Source of the DNA: Daphnia pulex
Taxonomy: Eukaryota > Arthropoda > Branchiopoda > Diplostraca > Daphniidae
Length of the DNA stretch: 64,000 bases
Direction of reading: 5' to 3'
Assembly: GCF_021134715.1 (NCBI RefSeq)
Contig: NC_060028.1
Coordinates: 1,510,501-1,574,500 of the forward strand
A program made the translations under genes and the position numbers. Below, in pieces: positions 23,761 to 36,934 of this stretch. Position 1 is the first letter of the stretch, and each line of letters begins with the position of its first letter. A model generated the notes under the pieces. The model ran no database searches. It saw nothing but the letters and a program-made list of their open reading frames with translations, and was not told the origin of the DNA.

Positions 23761-25881
23761 ATGAAGACATTGGTCAACAAATTTTCTTCGTTCATCTTAT
23801 TATTTGTTATTAAGATGTGTTTATTCTTGAATTAAAATGACAATTTTAATCACAATTTTAGGTGCCGGTTGTTCTCGCTTTGTGGGCCGCTACGTCTCTT
23901 TCTTACCCGACGGATCTGATACAAAATGTTCAGCCGGAAGAGTCCGCCAACGCGACTAGCGACGACGAATTGAGCTGGTACAAGCCTGTGGCCGTCATCC
24001 TGAAACCCGCCACGCAGAGGGACTTTCAAGAGCTCCTCGAATCCGACCGAATGGACGAATTACTTCACCCGTCGTTCAGCAGGCCAGCATTTCACCAGCA
24101 GCGGCGTTCATCTTATTGGCCGTCGCCAGCCCAAGACTCTTGGGGCGAATTTGACCCAGAAGAACTTCCTCCTTATTACCAAGGCAGACATTACGAACGT
24201 CCAGACAGGTTAAGGGATGCGTACAACAGGTTCGATTTACCTGACCATCTACAGAGCAACTTGTTGTCTCTGGCGAGAATGGGTCTGGTGGCTATTCCGA
24301 CCAAGGAAATTGGCGGCCGTAAAAATGACGCAACCGAAGACTTTCAGAGTATAATATAAACAACGAACTTATTTTTCTATTCAATTTTGATTGGTGTTGT
24401 CAATGCGATTTTTTTTCGCTATTATTTATAGACGTCCAATCGCGAAGAGGACAGCATCGTGAAAAACCTGGACAAATCTATTACGGGTATCCTAAGCCTG
24501 GAAAGAAGGACAAAGTGCCAGCGGCTTGGATGTATGATCTAATCGGTGCTCCGGGTCCGCCCGGCCCCATCGGGCCGCAAGGTTTGTCTTATATTTCAAA
24601 TATTATCGTCCCTGTTGATTGTTTTATTATTCCCCAACATATAACTTTTGGGTTTTTTTCGCTTTAGGCAAAGACGGACTGAATGGCATTAACGGAATCA
24701 ACGGCGTCGACGGGAAAGATGGCACGGACGGAGCGCAGGGTCCAATCGGTCAAACGGGACCGCAAGGGCCGATTGGTATGTTTAAAAATGTAATTCGTTG
24801 AAATTATAGTTCTGTTATCTTCGGAAATGTTTAGGGCCACCGGGAGTCAATGGCGTTAATGGTGCCCAGGGAATACAGGGAGCTACCGGAACGCCGGGTG
24901 CCCAAGGCGTCCAGGGAATGCAAGGAGCTGCTGGGCCACAAGGCATTCAAGGTCCCAAAGGTAGGCTAACTATAACTATACTAGCTAATGTTACTTGTAA
25001 CTATTTCTTACTTTTTTCAAATAATAAGGCGATGCAGGAGAGGGAGGAAAAGATGGAACGAACGGAGTCAATGGAAAGGACGGGACTCCTGGCACTGCTG
25101 GGTCGGCAGGTGCTGAGACATTTTTAAAAACATTAATTTTCTGGTTGCATTCAACAGATAAGAATTAATCCACGCATTGCTTTAATATATTAGGCCCTCC
25201 AGGGACTCCCGGACAAAACGGACAGGATGGAAGAGATGGAGTGATTGGCCCATCCGGCCCACCCGGTAAAATTTGAATTGCATTCGAATTGTAATTTGAA
25301 ATATATATATTTATAAATTAATTAAGGTCCTGCCGGTACGCCTGGACAAAACGGAAAGGATGGAGTCGATGGCAAAGATGGACAGGACGGTACGCCTGGA
25401 CTTCCTGGACCCGCAGGTAATACTATTTATTGATTTATTGGGATGCTCTTATAGTTTAATTCGTTTTTATTGACATGAATTTTATTGTTATAGGTCCTCC
25501 GGGTAAGGACGGTCAAGACGGAACTCCAGGAACATTCGGCCAAGCTGGGCAAGGTATAAATTGCTATCGATGCCCGTGTCAAGTGTTATTGTATTGACAA
25601 AATTATTTTTCTTTCATAATATATTAGACGGGCAAGACGGAACAGGTGGTGCGGCTGGGCCAGGAGGAGTTGCTGGAGCGCCGGGCGCAGCTGGAGCGGC
25701 TGGATCTTCTGGCGCTGGTGGACCTGGTAAAAATCAATTCGACATTATATTACTTTAAAAAATTTTGATTAAAAAAAAAATGATTTACCCAATTTCAGCT
25801 GGAACGCCTGGAGTTCCCGGAACGCCGGGAGCTGCTGGAGCAGCCGGAGTACCGGGAGTACCTGGAGCAACGGGAAGATAA
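23761..25881 (+). CDS. Secreted collagen-like protein B (455 aa)
   Basis: Eleven exons: 23761-23772, 23862-24348, 24432-24581, 24668-24775, 24835-24960, 25029-25109, 25194-25265, 25327-25416, 25494-25553, 25628-25726, 25799-25881. The first donor is a weak GTCAAC; the rest are conventional. Exons 1-2 give a signal peptide ([18 protein letters not shown]). The N-terminal region has [11 protein letters not shown], matching the WY.P.A.IL.P motif of gene A, and [13 protein letters not shown], resembling gene C. The linker is [15 protein letters not shown]. Gly-X-Y exons of 60-126 bp follow, with KDG/QDG triplets early and GAA/GVP triplets late. The protein ends ATGR. AATAAA lies at 25904-25909. 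It is a tandem paralogue of A and C and presumably an extracellular structural protein. Confidence 0.87.
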
Positions 25882-28800
25882 ATTGTCGGAAGATTTTTAT
25901 TCCAATAAAAAATTCAACAACTTATTTCAGTTAATAATTTCACGTTTAAAGAAAATGTCGATTTGTTTTATTACGGGCAATGTTGGGAGATGATAATTTT
26001 ACGGGGGGCAGTGTCAATTTGATGTTTTCGTTATAATATTGTTCTATGGTCTATTCCAACCATGTAATACAAATTGAAATTCATGTTCTTTCGCGCTTTA
26101 TTGATTTCACCCGCCAATTTTGAAATACGTTATCACCTCCAATAAAAGTTGGTTGTCTTACAGCATAATCTTATAGATAACAATTCAACCTTCCAAACAT
26201 AACATGATTTTAAGACTTGTCTATTAATACATGTACCATCACTTATTTGAAAGATGTGAATGTGCTGATAATAATTGAAAGGAAATACAAATGGAATAAA
26301 TCTACGCTGGCCAAAATCCAACCAAACTGACGTTCAACTTTTGACCGTGAAAGCGTGCGCACATTTTAACGACCACGTACGCATTGGTGACGTGTGCGCA
26401 AGGCATTGCTTCATCAGGGGCCCACAACAGTGCCTCCCAAAAAAGAAAAAGAAAAGCTACACGGGCTATATTAAACACGCGCGGGGTCATCTCCGGCGCG
26501 GTCGCTTCTTTGTACACCCGAAGAAATTAAGTATCCGAACGTCAAACCGATGTCAGACACCATCCAACTTGTGTATCTCTCTTATTGTGGCAATGGGTGC
26601 GGCTGGCATTACTTTGACCGTTGGACTCTCTGCTCCGGACTCGCATGTACATATGAAACAGAATCGGTTTGATGGTCCAATCAGTTGGGCGAATGAAAAA
26701 AGATCCGAAAAAAAGATCGGCATTCCCGATATTATATAGTGAAACTGTGTGAGTGATATGTTTTGCGGACTCGTCTAGCGATGCGTGTTTGATCGTTATT
26801 CAGCAGCGGTCGGGCCCGGAGAAAGAGAGAGAGAGAGAGATATAATCCTTTATGTTAATTTATGCGACCTTGCTAGACAGATAGACTGCGCACGTATATG
26901 TAGGATGAAAAAACCGAAAAATAAAAACAGAGAAATCCAAACTAGCGCACTCGGCGTTGTCTTTTTTTCCCCGGAGAGTTCACGCTCGGATGTTGCCCTT
27001 TTGCCTTGGACCATAAACGGACAGCGATGAAACCTCGCTAAATGCTGCATACCCGTTTTGATATTAAATGTTACATAGCTGACCTGCCTTACACATCACT
27101 GGGTACAGAATATAATTAACGGACAAATACAATCCAGTCCAAAACGAGATGCTAATCAGCGAGCGGTTTGGAGTTGGCTGTGGACGATTTTCATACGTCA
27201 TCCCGAGTCCGCCAACACCTGCAAGAATATAACTGACGATGGTTTATAACGTGGGAAAAAAAATGAAAAATCAACTTGAAGATCCACGGCGTATTATATA
27301 GGTATAACATTTCCTAGCGTGAAACCTTAGTGAATAATGGCATCAGCAGAGAATGAGCGATTCCTCTGGAAGACTTTTGGCTTCTATAAAAATGAATGCG
27401 ATTTACCGTTGGGTATGCGAAACAGAAGAATATGATGAATGATTACATGAATTTTGCTTTAGTCTAGTCGAGGAGACAAATTTAATATGGAATTTGCGTT
27501 CACAATAACAACGGAGAATTATTGTTATACATTTTTGCATATAATTTCCCCGTGATGTTATTACAGTTATACAGAAATAAGCGGAACATTCTATAATGGG
27601 CCTATATATGTTTCCCGAAACATTGATAGTGGAACACAAGGAATTTAAAGTGCTCTTATAGATTTTTTGAATCACTTATCGCTTTTATAAATGAATTTGA
27701 TGACCAAAATGAGATGCTAATCACGCATCAGTTCATCTCATCACGTCTAGCGAAAACATATGCGCATTTAGAATTTGCTGTAATGATATTCGTGTATAAA
27801 TTCGAGTCTATATATTATTCTTCTAAATTGCCCAGACTAATCAGTCATTATTCCGTCACTAAATAGAATCCTTCAAGTTTATATCGTTTCTTTTATTTCT
27901 TTTCAAAATAATGCATTATTATTCGGTCGTTCTCATTCCAGCTTATCTTCTCCACTTTCCTATAAACTAGCTCTTATACTACCTCCAGTCTATATAGGGA
28001 CTCGGAGTGTGTGCGTGAGCGGGAAGTTTGAACGTGCAAACTATTTGATAACACTTTTGGGGTTATATTATCTGGTTACGGTAGCACACATTCGTATTAG
28101 CTTTCCAGGAGGCACTTTGAACCTTTGAAAGCCACTCAATCTGTCCAAGTCATCGTGAGCCAAGTGCTGGTCAACATATATAGACACAGCACGGAAGTCA
28201 AATCTAAATGCGAGCGAAATTGATTTAAAAAAAAAAAAAAAAAAAACTCAGACTCAAAAGTGTTGTCTGAAGTAATACCAAATGCAATAAAGATCTGAGG
28301 AATTTTCAGGAATGACGTGGTTAATAAAGAATGTTGCGGGGGAATGCTAGCTGTGACGATTCGTCATCCAACCAGACAAATCGTGTAAAAAATAACAAGG
28401 TCCGGAATATGTCTTGCGGACATTCATGCCGTCATGTATGAGGCCACCGGACTTCATAATAAACTGAATGTTCAATGATATTTGCACTGTACCATGTATA
28501 GAACGTGATACAGCAGAGATGATGACCTGACGGTTCTTACAGCATTTGTCTTTCGACCAAACCCAATGGGCTATGGGCAGCATCAGTGCAGCATTGGAAA
28601 TTTGTCTGGCAAGTTCTCCAGCTCAAAGGGCAAAAAGGGGAACTCATCCTTTGTTGATGTCTTTTTTAATTTTAATTTTTAATTTTTTTTTTGTAAAATG
28701 CCTTGAATTGCCCGACCCCTTGACCAACCTGGTTTTATTTTTTCTATTTATTTTTGAGAGAGGAAGAGACTCTTCTATATAAGCGGACACCTGCGGTTGA

Positions 28801-31800
28801 TTGCCCGGGAGTATCAATATTTATGTGTAGGTAATTGATCGCTCTGACTGAGATGGAGATGTGAAAATAAAACCCAAAACGGATAGCAAGTCATTGTGGA
28901 TAATCGTAGTATACATTGTTTGATCAGATTTGCTTGCAAAAAAGAAAGAAATAAATAACGGAAACATGATTTTGTTTGTTTTTTACTTTCTGGGAATGTT
29001 AAACTTTTTTTTTTACGTATTCATTTCCTTTCGGAATAGGGAAGGGTCGCCTAGCGTGAGTCAGCGTTCGACCCGAACCACGAAACGATTTTGAAATTGT
29101 GTTCGTCAGTGGACGATTTCAATCAGATATGTTTACTTAAGATCCAAACTGTGGCTGAAAATTGAACAGTCTTCAGAATTGACCTCCAGACGTGGTAGCA
29201 GCACGAAATGGACTTAACAACTCAACCCATTCTATTTTCTGTGAGAACTACTTGAGCTCTATTATTAGCTATAAAGCTTCTATAGCTTTGATTATACCAG
29301 CGCGATATCAATCGCGGCAATAGTGATGGATCAAATAGAATTATTCACTCTGACTCCGTCTGCCGCGAGCTGTCATTCTTTCGACTATATATCGCCGCGG
29401 GAGTTATATAATGCTACTTATATTATATTAGGTAGGGCCTATATTATCCACATATGTATAGCCAATTCTTATATAGAAAAAGACATGCGCATTTTAGTGT
29501 AAAAAATATATTTGCTTTGCACAAAGTGGTGCGAAAAGTAAACGGCAGTATCCGACCCTTTCAAAAGTCCCGTTGACCGTGAAAAAAAATCACGCTTATC
29601 TCATGGTAATATAGCTAATATGGACGCATGCATGTAGAATAATAGTCTGTCTATAAAAGTGATGGTCCGTCTGGAGCCGATCGGATGTTGTTCGGATGAG
29701 GTTTTCAACGTCAAAATATGAAACGTGACGTGAATATAAAATAAAGAAGAGAAAGGAAAGAAAACCAAAATTTCACGGGCAATTTTCAATAGGTCTATAG
29801 CCATAAGCTTGGCAATAATATCTATACGTAATGGGAGACTATTATGAAAGTTAATGGCGTGACCGTAAACGCGATATACACGTTACGCGGCCATTAGAAA
29901 ATCCTTATTTTGGCCGCACCCGGTTGACCATTTTGTAATGTCATAATAAATTCTGTATTTACGTCTCGACATTTACTATACATTTTATTACGTAACTATT
30001 CATACTGGCAGACAACTTAATAGCTCATTTAACTCGCTAGATTTAAATTCACTTTTTCCCAAGTCTAATATATATATTACGTCAGCTATTGCGATTATTT
30101 CATTTCTCGGTTCAACTCGGTACACACATCATTTATTTTTTTCTTTGATTCTTGCATCCTCTTTATTTACATTTTACGGAGCGTATGCCAGTTTTTAATT
30201 ACTTTCTCGTGATTTGTTGGAAAGAGGCGTACCACCTGGAATGCAAAATAAGTATAAAATCGCATAAAATTCCAGCAAATCCCCTTCAACAGTGTACAGT
30301 GAGTAGACAGACATAACTTGCGCACAGAAGATGGAAATGTACAGATAGGCTATTATAAACCAAGAATTTAAAATAAAAGTCTAGCCAAGCAGAGAAAAAA
30401 AGATGGAAAAAACAATTTCACTCCATTTTGTTTATTATGTGGGGTCGGGCGCGGCCGGGAGCATCCACACACACGGAATTTGAATAATAAAAATGATAAG
30501 ACCCAGTTTTTCTCACGCACACATTCTCCTTATACATTTTGTGTAATAGATTGGCAATCACACCTTAGCACAGTTCTCCACATTTTTCTGACTGCAGCAG
30601 CAGCAGCACTGTGTTAAACCATGTCTAGACTACTCTAGACAGCACCTGAAAGCAATCACTGGGCTATATTACGTATTACGCGCTCAAAGTCGTTGGCCTG
30701 TGCCAAACGCACGAAAATTACACAGACATGTGAAAATAAATGTGGTATAATAAACGAGGCCATCGACCCCCCATCAGTGACCAAAAATGGATCTCTACCC
30801 GATTTAGACTAGAGAGATAATTATACGCTCAATGCCTTAGTTCGGGGAATCACGCGGAGAATCATAATAATTATCCTGCGTCATCTTCGACGGGGGGCTC
30901 GTTGAGCTTGTAACAAATTGCTATTTTAATCTTATTCCAAGATCGTGAAGATATGAAGGAAATGCTGGTAGATACACATCATTATCTGCTGTGCCTAGAT
31001 CCAGCTATGCATAGCATGCTCTTATATAAATCCGCCTATAGACTAATAATATCCAGTCTCAAAATCAAACGCCCAAGTTGTTATCAGAGTCCATCAATTT
31101 ATTGGGAATAATTCGATTTATTACAGAGCTATTGGAAGAGTTATTATAAAGCGATTGACATTTCAGATGTGCAGTATGTTTTTTGTCGCCATCTGGAAAA
31201 TGTTATCTAATCCTATACAGCAGCATCCAGCAGCATCTTTCTAAAAAGGCGCCACAATGCGGCGTACGACGTGAACTATTCACCAAAAAAAAATCCGAGA
31301 TCCGAGAAGAAATGTCAAACCAATCGGAATGCCGATAGATAAGGTTCTCTATTTTTGAACCCCGCCAAAAAAATCAAATCGCTGTATAGAAGAATAAATG
31401 GACTATGCTGGTTGCTTCTAAAAAGGCTACTTCTATATAGCGATAGCGCACTATGTAACGCATTATACAGTTATCCCATGCAGAAAAGCCTCGATCATCA
31501 GTCACTCTAAAAAAGGGAGGATGGCATTTAGATTGAAGAGGAAAACCGTGAAATATTTCAGGCTGCTTCTTTTTTTCCTGAAACCCCTCAAAAAATAAAA
31601 TAAATTAACACACCCATACGTCTGATATTAATCGCCTGTAGTCAATTTCAGACAGGCTCCGGTGACTCGAACAAATTGCGAGAGCTTTCAGCTTTGCGTG
31701 GTGTTTATCTCTGGAGTATATCTTGATGAATGGGAGCATTTGGAGTGAAACAAATATCCCGCGGGAATTTTCCCGCTCTTGTCAATTCGTCTAACTGTCA

Positions 31801-34399
31801 TTTGTGTAAAATGTGCGCATTTTAATGGTGACGATGCAGCACTGAGCACACATCGTGCAGATTTGGTCTAAAACCTATACATATTATATAAGTTTCGGGG
31901 GGCTATTCACATTTACAGCTTTATAGTTCTTCTTCTGTATATAGTCAATGAGTTTATATAGCGTCTGGTATTTAAAAAAAATATATAAAATAAAATTTGC
32001 ATAAGACATAACATTACGCTTTTAATGCTACACTCTAGCGCTTCCTGGAATCATTCACTGACCCGTATGAAATTGTCTATGCTATATAGTTATACTCTAG
32101 TACTAATATTACTTTGCCTTTGAAGATATTTTATAATACATGTTCTTCTCCATTCTCGTGCTGTGTGGCCTGCCAAATAAAAGATAGATTGAAACCCTTT
32201 TTGCGCTTGGGGTATTATATAGCGATTGTATACCATATTTTTGCGTCATCTAATAAAACTGATGCTACCGGCTAGACGGTTCCTCTTTATTTATTATTAA
32301 GGACGAACGTTGCGTATAGCAGAGGTGTGTCAATTTTAGGTCACAGCAGCGGGGAAATTTGTGTATTTCCTTTTTCGTAAATTTGCAATGCAATTGATAT
32401 GCCTGCGCTAATAAAACCTCTTATACTGCCCGATTTGAATCTTCAATTTAATATACAGCTTTATTCCATATTCCAAGCGGGATGAGCTCAGAATTAAATT
32501 ACGGGTAGTATACAGCTATATGCAGATTCTGATTCCAATCCGGGAACTGGTATAAACAATCAAATACCGGTTGCTGGGTGGGAACGCAGTTGCTATGCAA
32601 AGAGTAAAGTCTACAATCAGCCAGATCTTTCGGCAAAAATTCGGTAGATGGCTATATGATTGTTTGAATGAATTATAACGGCGCGAGAGCTTTTGAATTT
32701 GAAAGCTCTCATTCAACTGTGTCTTCTGCGCCATATCTTGATTACAAAAATTTCTTTTGCCTTGCCCCCCTACATTAATATTCTCTCCGACAATTATTTG
32801 TCTAGACTCTATATACTAACTTCAACCCGCCCAATGTCCTTGTGTGTGCAGGTGTATGGGCATACAAGCTAAAAGTAAATCAAAATTGTCGATTTACATG
32901 CAGATTCTATCGGCAACGATGCATAATAAAAATAGCCAAACACGGAAAAAGAAATTCTATAAAACTAAAAAGGGAATAAACGGTTCAGGTTCGCCGGGTT
33001 CGCCGGGTACGCCAAGTTCGCTTATTAGCAGGACATAATTCACAATTTATCAAACGTATAAAAATCGTACACTATATTTATACATACTCGCTTCTGCTGA
33101 GAGCGCTATAGGCAACGATATTTAAAAATTTAAACCTGACTGTAAATTTGGTCTACAGTATATAAGTTTGCCTGCATGTGTAAATCCACTCTATTTCACC
33201 TGTAATCATTCACTGTATAATAATAATATACGGTAGGACTTTTTTTTGTGTGTCTTCCTATTCTCGTGTGTGACGGCATTTGCTTTTGGGGCTCGGCGGG
33301 GGACGGCGAGTGAACCTTCAACATTTTTGTTTCCCCCTTATCCTGTTTTCCTTAAAAATGCGCATCCTTCTGAAATAGGACAGGAATGAACAGGACAGAA
33401 TAGCTGAACAAAAAATCGCTATTTTACGTGTTGCATAGACATAAAAGTAAAAATGTAATTCGTGTAACATTCGGAATTTTCGATAAAATACGAGAGGCGT
33501 CTCACGCGCATCCTTTTTTCCTCCGCTCGTTAAAAATGAAATTGTCGTGTTCGGTCGCGTGTCCACAATCGCAAAATCGCAGCCAAATCGCCATTGCATT
33601 TATATTTATTGCGTTGTCCCCGCCCAATGTTAAGAGTCTGCAAATTTTTTTAGAGTCTCTCCGAGCTTCTCCTTTTCTGACCAAACGTGGATGAAAATAC
33701 ACACTGCAAGGTATCAGATCTTCCGCAATCGCGGAAACACTCAAATGGCATTTTATTACGCTCTTGCGGAAAGATAAAAAAAACATTCTAAAAATCGGGA
33801 AATATAACAAAAATCGTAAAAGAAAAGAATCCCAATTTGGGGTCCGCCGACGACTAGTTGCGCGCGGGAATTCAAATGTCACTCGAAAGAAAATGATTTG
33901 GCGTTATAAAGGCAAACGCGCACGTGAGCTTTTGCTACATGTCGATTAGACTTGCGTTATTCACTTAACGGTTAAAGGTTATGCGGGTACACGCCAGGTA
34001 GTTGGTCCGTGCTTTGAGTTTGTAAAAAAGTTCACGCCCAAAGCTGAAAATTGTGAACAGTGCTGCAGCGGGAGAGAGACGTTGTTGTATATGCTGACCT
34101 AACCCACTTTGCATCCGCCCTTCGGGGACTTACGAAAGCTCAGAAGAAGAAAAAAAAATAACAAAAATACCTATACGGGATTCTTATTGTTAAGAAAAAA
34201 AAGAAAATAATAAAGGTGAACGCTTTAGTCTAGCGCTTTCTATTTGAACTCGGCGTGAGTGCGCTCACATCAGTCCCCGAACTGAGCTGGGCGCCAGTAG
34301 TAGTGATGGCGTTTGCAACGTGATAAATCTGCTGGACTTGAACGAAAACATCTTGAACGAGTAGATTTGATTTTCGCTGCTCAAGTGATCGCCAACAAC
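25882..34399. other. 8.5-kb region without a convincing gene
   Basis: It contains a GA run (about 26825-26842), a poly-A run (28228-28248), a short CAG run (30595-30612) and many TATA- and CTATAG-type words. The longest frame (26275-26739, 154 codons) has no recognisable domain. A short Gly-X-Y-like remnant lies near 32976-33020. It may hold regulatory DNA for the flanking collagen-like genes, but the sequence alone does not show this. Confidence 0.4.
32976..33020 (+). pseudogene. Possible Gly-X-Y remnant
   Basis: The translation reads GINGSGSPGSPGTPSS, like the late collagen exons of the neighbours ([10 protein letters not shown] in gene C). There is no clear splice context or further triplets. 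It could be a dead exon of a lost paralogue or simple chance. Confidence 0.3.
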
Positions 34400-36638
34400 A
34401 TGAAGTTTCTGGTAAATTGACATTTTGTTGTTTTTCCATCAATGAAAGTCTATTCTGTTTTTTATTTGATTGTCTCTCTGTGTTATTTTTTCGTGTTGCA
34501 GTTTGTTGTTGGAACTTTAGTGTACTTGGTAGCGGCTTATTTGGCGTTCCCGACGGGCAACTCGACAGTTATTGACAGCCGGGCAATTCATTTGACTCGA
34601 TCCAGTCGCTCTTATTTCCCTTATTACCAGCATAGGGGACACTATTACAGACAGGAATTACATCCCAGACGAGTTATCAGATATCCGAATTATTTTCACG
34701 ATGATGGATATCCATCACTTGACTCTTGGCCGCCTCCAGTCCGGTCTCATTACGAAATGTGGGACCATCCATCGCGGGTAATCGTCAATTACGGTAGGGG
34801 TTCCAACATTACGCAATGTGTGGATGCACCAAATTTAAATTTTTACTGGGCCTAATTTGTTCTCAGTTGATTAGGCCATCGCCGTCCCGTTCCCAGCCGT
34901 GAACAATCCAAAAGTAAAGGAGAATGGTCGAGGATACTGTCGTCCATGGGTCAAACGGGTCTGGTGGCTTTGAAGAAGAGCAGCGTCGCCGGATTGCGCA
35001 TTAATTATCCGCTAATAGAACACGACGACGACAAATTGGAGCGCCAAGATTTGAATTCGTTCAATTTAGGCGGAATAGCCGAAGGCAGGAGGCCCGTCTG
35101 GCCGGCGGCTAATAACCAAACTAAAAGAAGAAGAAAACCCAATTCGAAAAATCGCAAACCTTCCGGTATCGTTCGGGATGAAGACGATGAGGAGGATCAT
35201 CATCAGCACTATTATCACAAAAAGAAACAATCCAGTGGCTCTGGGTTGCCGTGGTTCTTCAACTTAATGGGACCGCCAGGTACAAGTCAAAATTAATTTT
35301 CATTGACAGTTGTAAAAGCGCATCAATTGAATATTAATTAGGGCCTCCAGGGAAAGACGGACGAGATGGAATGCCCGGCACGCTAGGACCGCCTGGCGTG
35401 CAAGGGCCTCAAGGATTGCAAGGTGTTCAGGGTTCTTCCGGCGTTCAGGGCGTTCAGGGACCGCCAGGAGTACAAGGATCACAAGGCCCGCCGGGTGTTC
35501 CCGGCGTTTCAGGTATTCGCGACTCTGTTAGTTTTTGTTCCAACAATTTTTTAATTTCAAAATTTGGATAAAAGGGAGAGACGGAACTGATGGAAAAGAC
35601 GGGCGAGATGGAGTCGAAGGCAAGGATGGCAAAGATGGACAAGACGGAGCTCCCGGCCTGACAGGTAATCATTTATAATTTTAACTGGAATTACGCAGCT
35701 GTTAAAAAATTTTAACAAATTACGAAACAGGATTGTCTGGAACAAATGGGCAGGATGGAAAAGATGGGCGAGACGGGCAAGATGGAGCTCAAGGTCCGCC
35801 GGGATCGCCGGGCGAAAACGGCAAGGACGGCCAGGATGGCAGAGATGGCCAAAACGGAAAAGATGGACAGGACGGAGCTCCGGGGCCGCCAGGTAAAGGA
35901 TTTTAATTTATGCCCATTCACCAGCAGATAACTTTAATCATCGGAATTTTGATGTAGGGCCACCGGGGCAAGATGGAAAGGACGGCAGTGACGGCACAGC
36001 CGGCCAATTCGGCCAAGATGGTCAAGATGGACAAGAAGGTCAAGATGGACAAACAGGAGCTCAAGGTATAGACAATATTAATAAGATGGTTATAAATACA
36101 GTATCAGTCTGTACATCTAAGATTTTGATGTCAAGGTCCTGTTGGGCCAAGTGGCACGCCCGGCCAAGACGGAACGGACGGAAAAGGTAAATCTAAATAC
36201 TCTTTTATAATACGGTAGTCAATTTTTAAAATTTTACTTAAACCATTTTTTTAAATTAAAGGCGGAGATCCGGGACTTCATGGCCTACATGGAACGGCCG
36301 GCGATAACGGAGATCCAGGCACTCCTGGACTGCCTGGCGAGTCTGGCGAACCGGGAATTCCAGGAGCGGTTGGTCCGGAAGGAACTCCTGGCACTGGAGG
36401 AACGCCAGGCACAGGAGGTACACCTGGCAGTCCAGGATCACCGGGATCGCCTGGAAGTCCAGGTAAGCTCAATAATTATTAGTCGAGCTGAAATGTCGTC
36501 ACATTTTGTCAATGTTGAAAACCAATTTGAATTTCAGGTTTGCCGGGTGAGAATGGAATACCTGGAGAGGCCGGGCCGGCAGGTCAAAATGGAATTCCCG
36601 GAAGTCCAGGAGTGCCTGGAGTGCCTGGAGTTGGTTAA
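34400..36638 (+). CDS. Secreted collagen-like protein C (530 aa)
   Basis: Ten exons: 34400-34411, 34502-34793, 34875-35279, 35342-35512, 35575-35664, 35731-35892, 35958-36065, 36136-36186, 36262-36462, 36538-36638. All joins keep frame. The signal peptide is [19 protein letters not shown]. Exon 2 is rich in Tyr, His and Arg. Exon 3 has [12 protein letters not shown], a basic stretch [13 protein letters not shown] and an acidic/His stretch ([11 protein letters not shown]). It ends in [11 protein letters not shown], matching the linker of gene A. The collagen exons are 171, 90, 162, 108, 51 and 201 bp; the last two sum to a multiple of nine. KDG/QDG triplets dominate until exon 7, then GTP and GSP. 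The protein ends GVPGVG. The basic stretch could be a processing site (inference). The gene ends 297 bp from the convergent homeodomain-GTPase gene. Confidence 0.88.
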
Positions 36639-36934
36639 ATTTAGTCCGCACCATTTGTTGCTAATTGCTTTAATAGATTATCATATTGTTAATGTATATT
36701 TGGGATACCAAAAACTTGTACCAGTTATTATTAGAAATTAATCAAAAATACATTTGGCAAGATGGAGATACAGAATTTATTCTTTGATGCGCTCATTTTC
36801 TTTTGACAAAATAATAAAAATTTAAAAATACAGAGACCGATGATATCTGAATGGTTGATCAAGTTGCCACAATCATTATTACAAGTTGTACAATTACACG
36901 TATTAAAACTAGACAACAAATAATTACATAACGT
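36639..36934. other. Convergent 3' ends
   Basis: Shared 3' flank of collagen-like gene C and the minus-strand homeodomain-GTPase gene. TTTATT at 36776-36781 is a minus-strand AATAAA about 155 nt past that gene's stop. Confidence 0.5.

Noticed and set aside
26275-26739. 154-codon frame upstream of the gene-free gap
   Set aside because: No recognisable domain, no splice context and low-complexity lysine runs; treated as chance.
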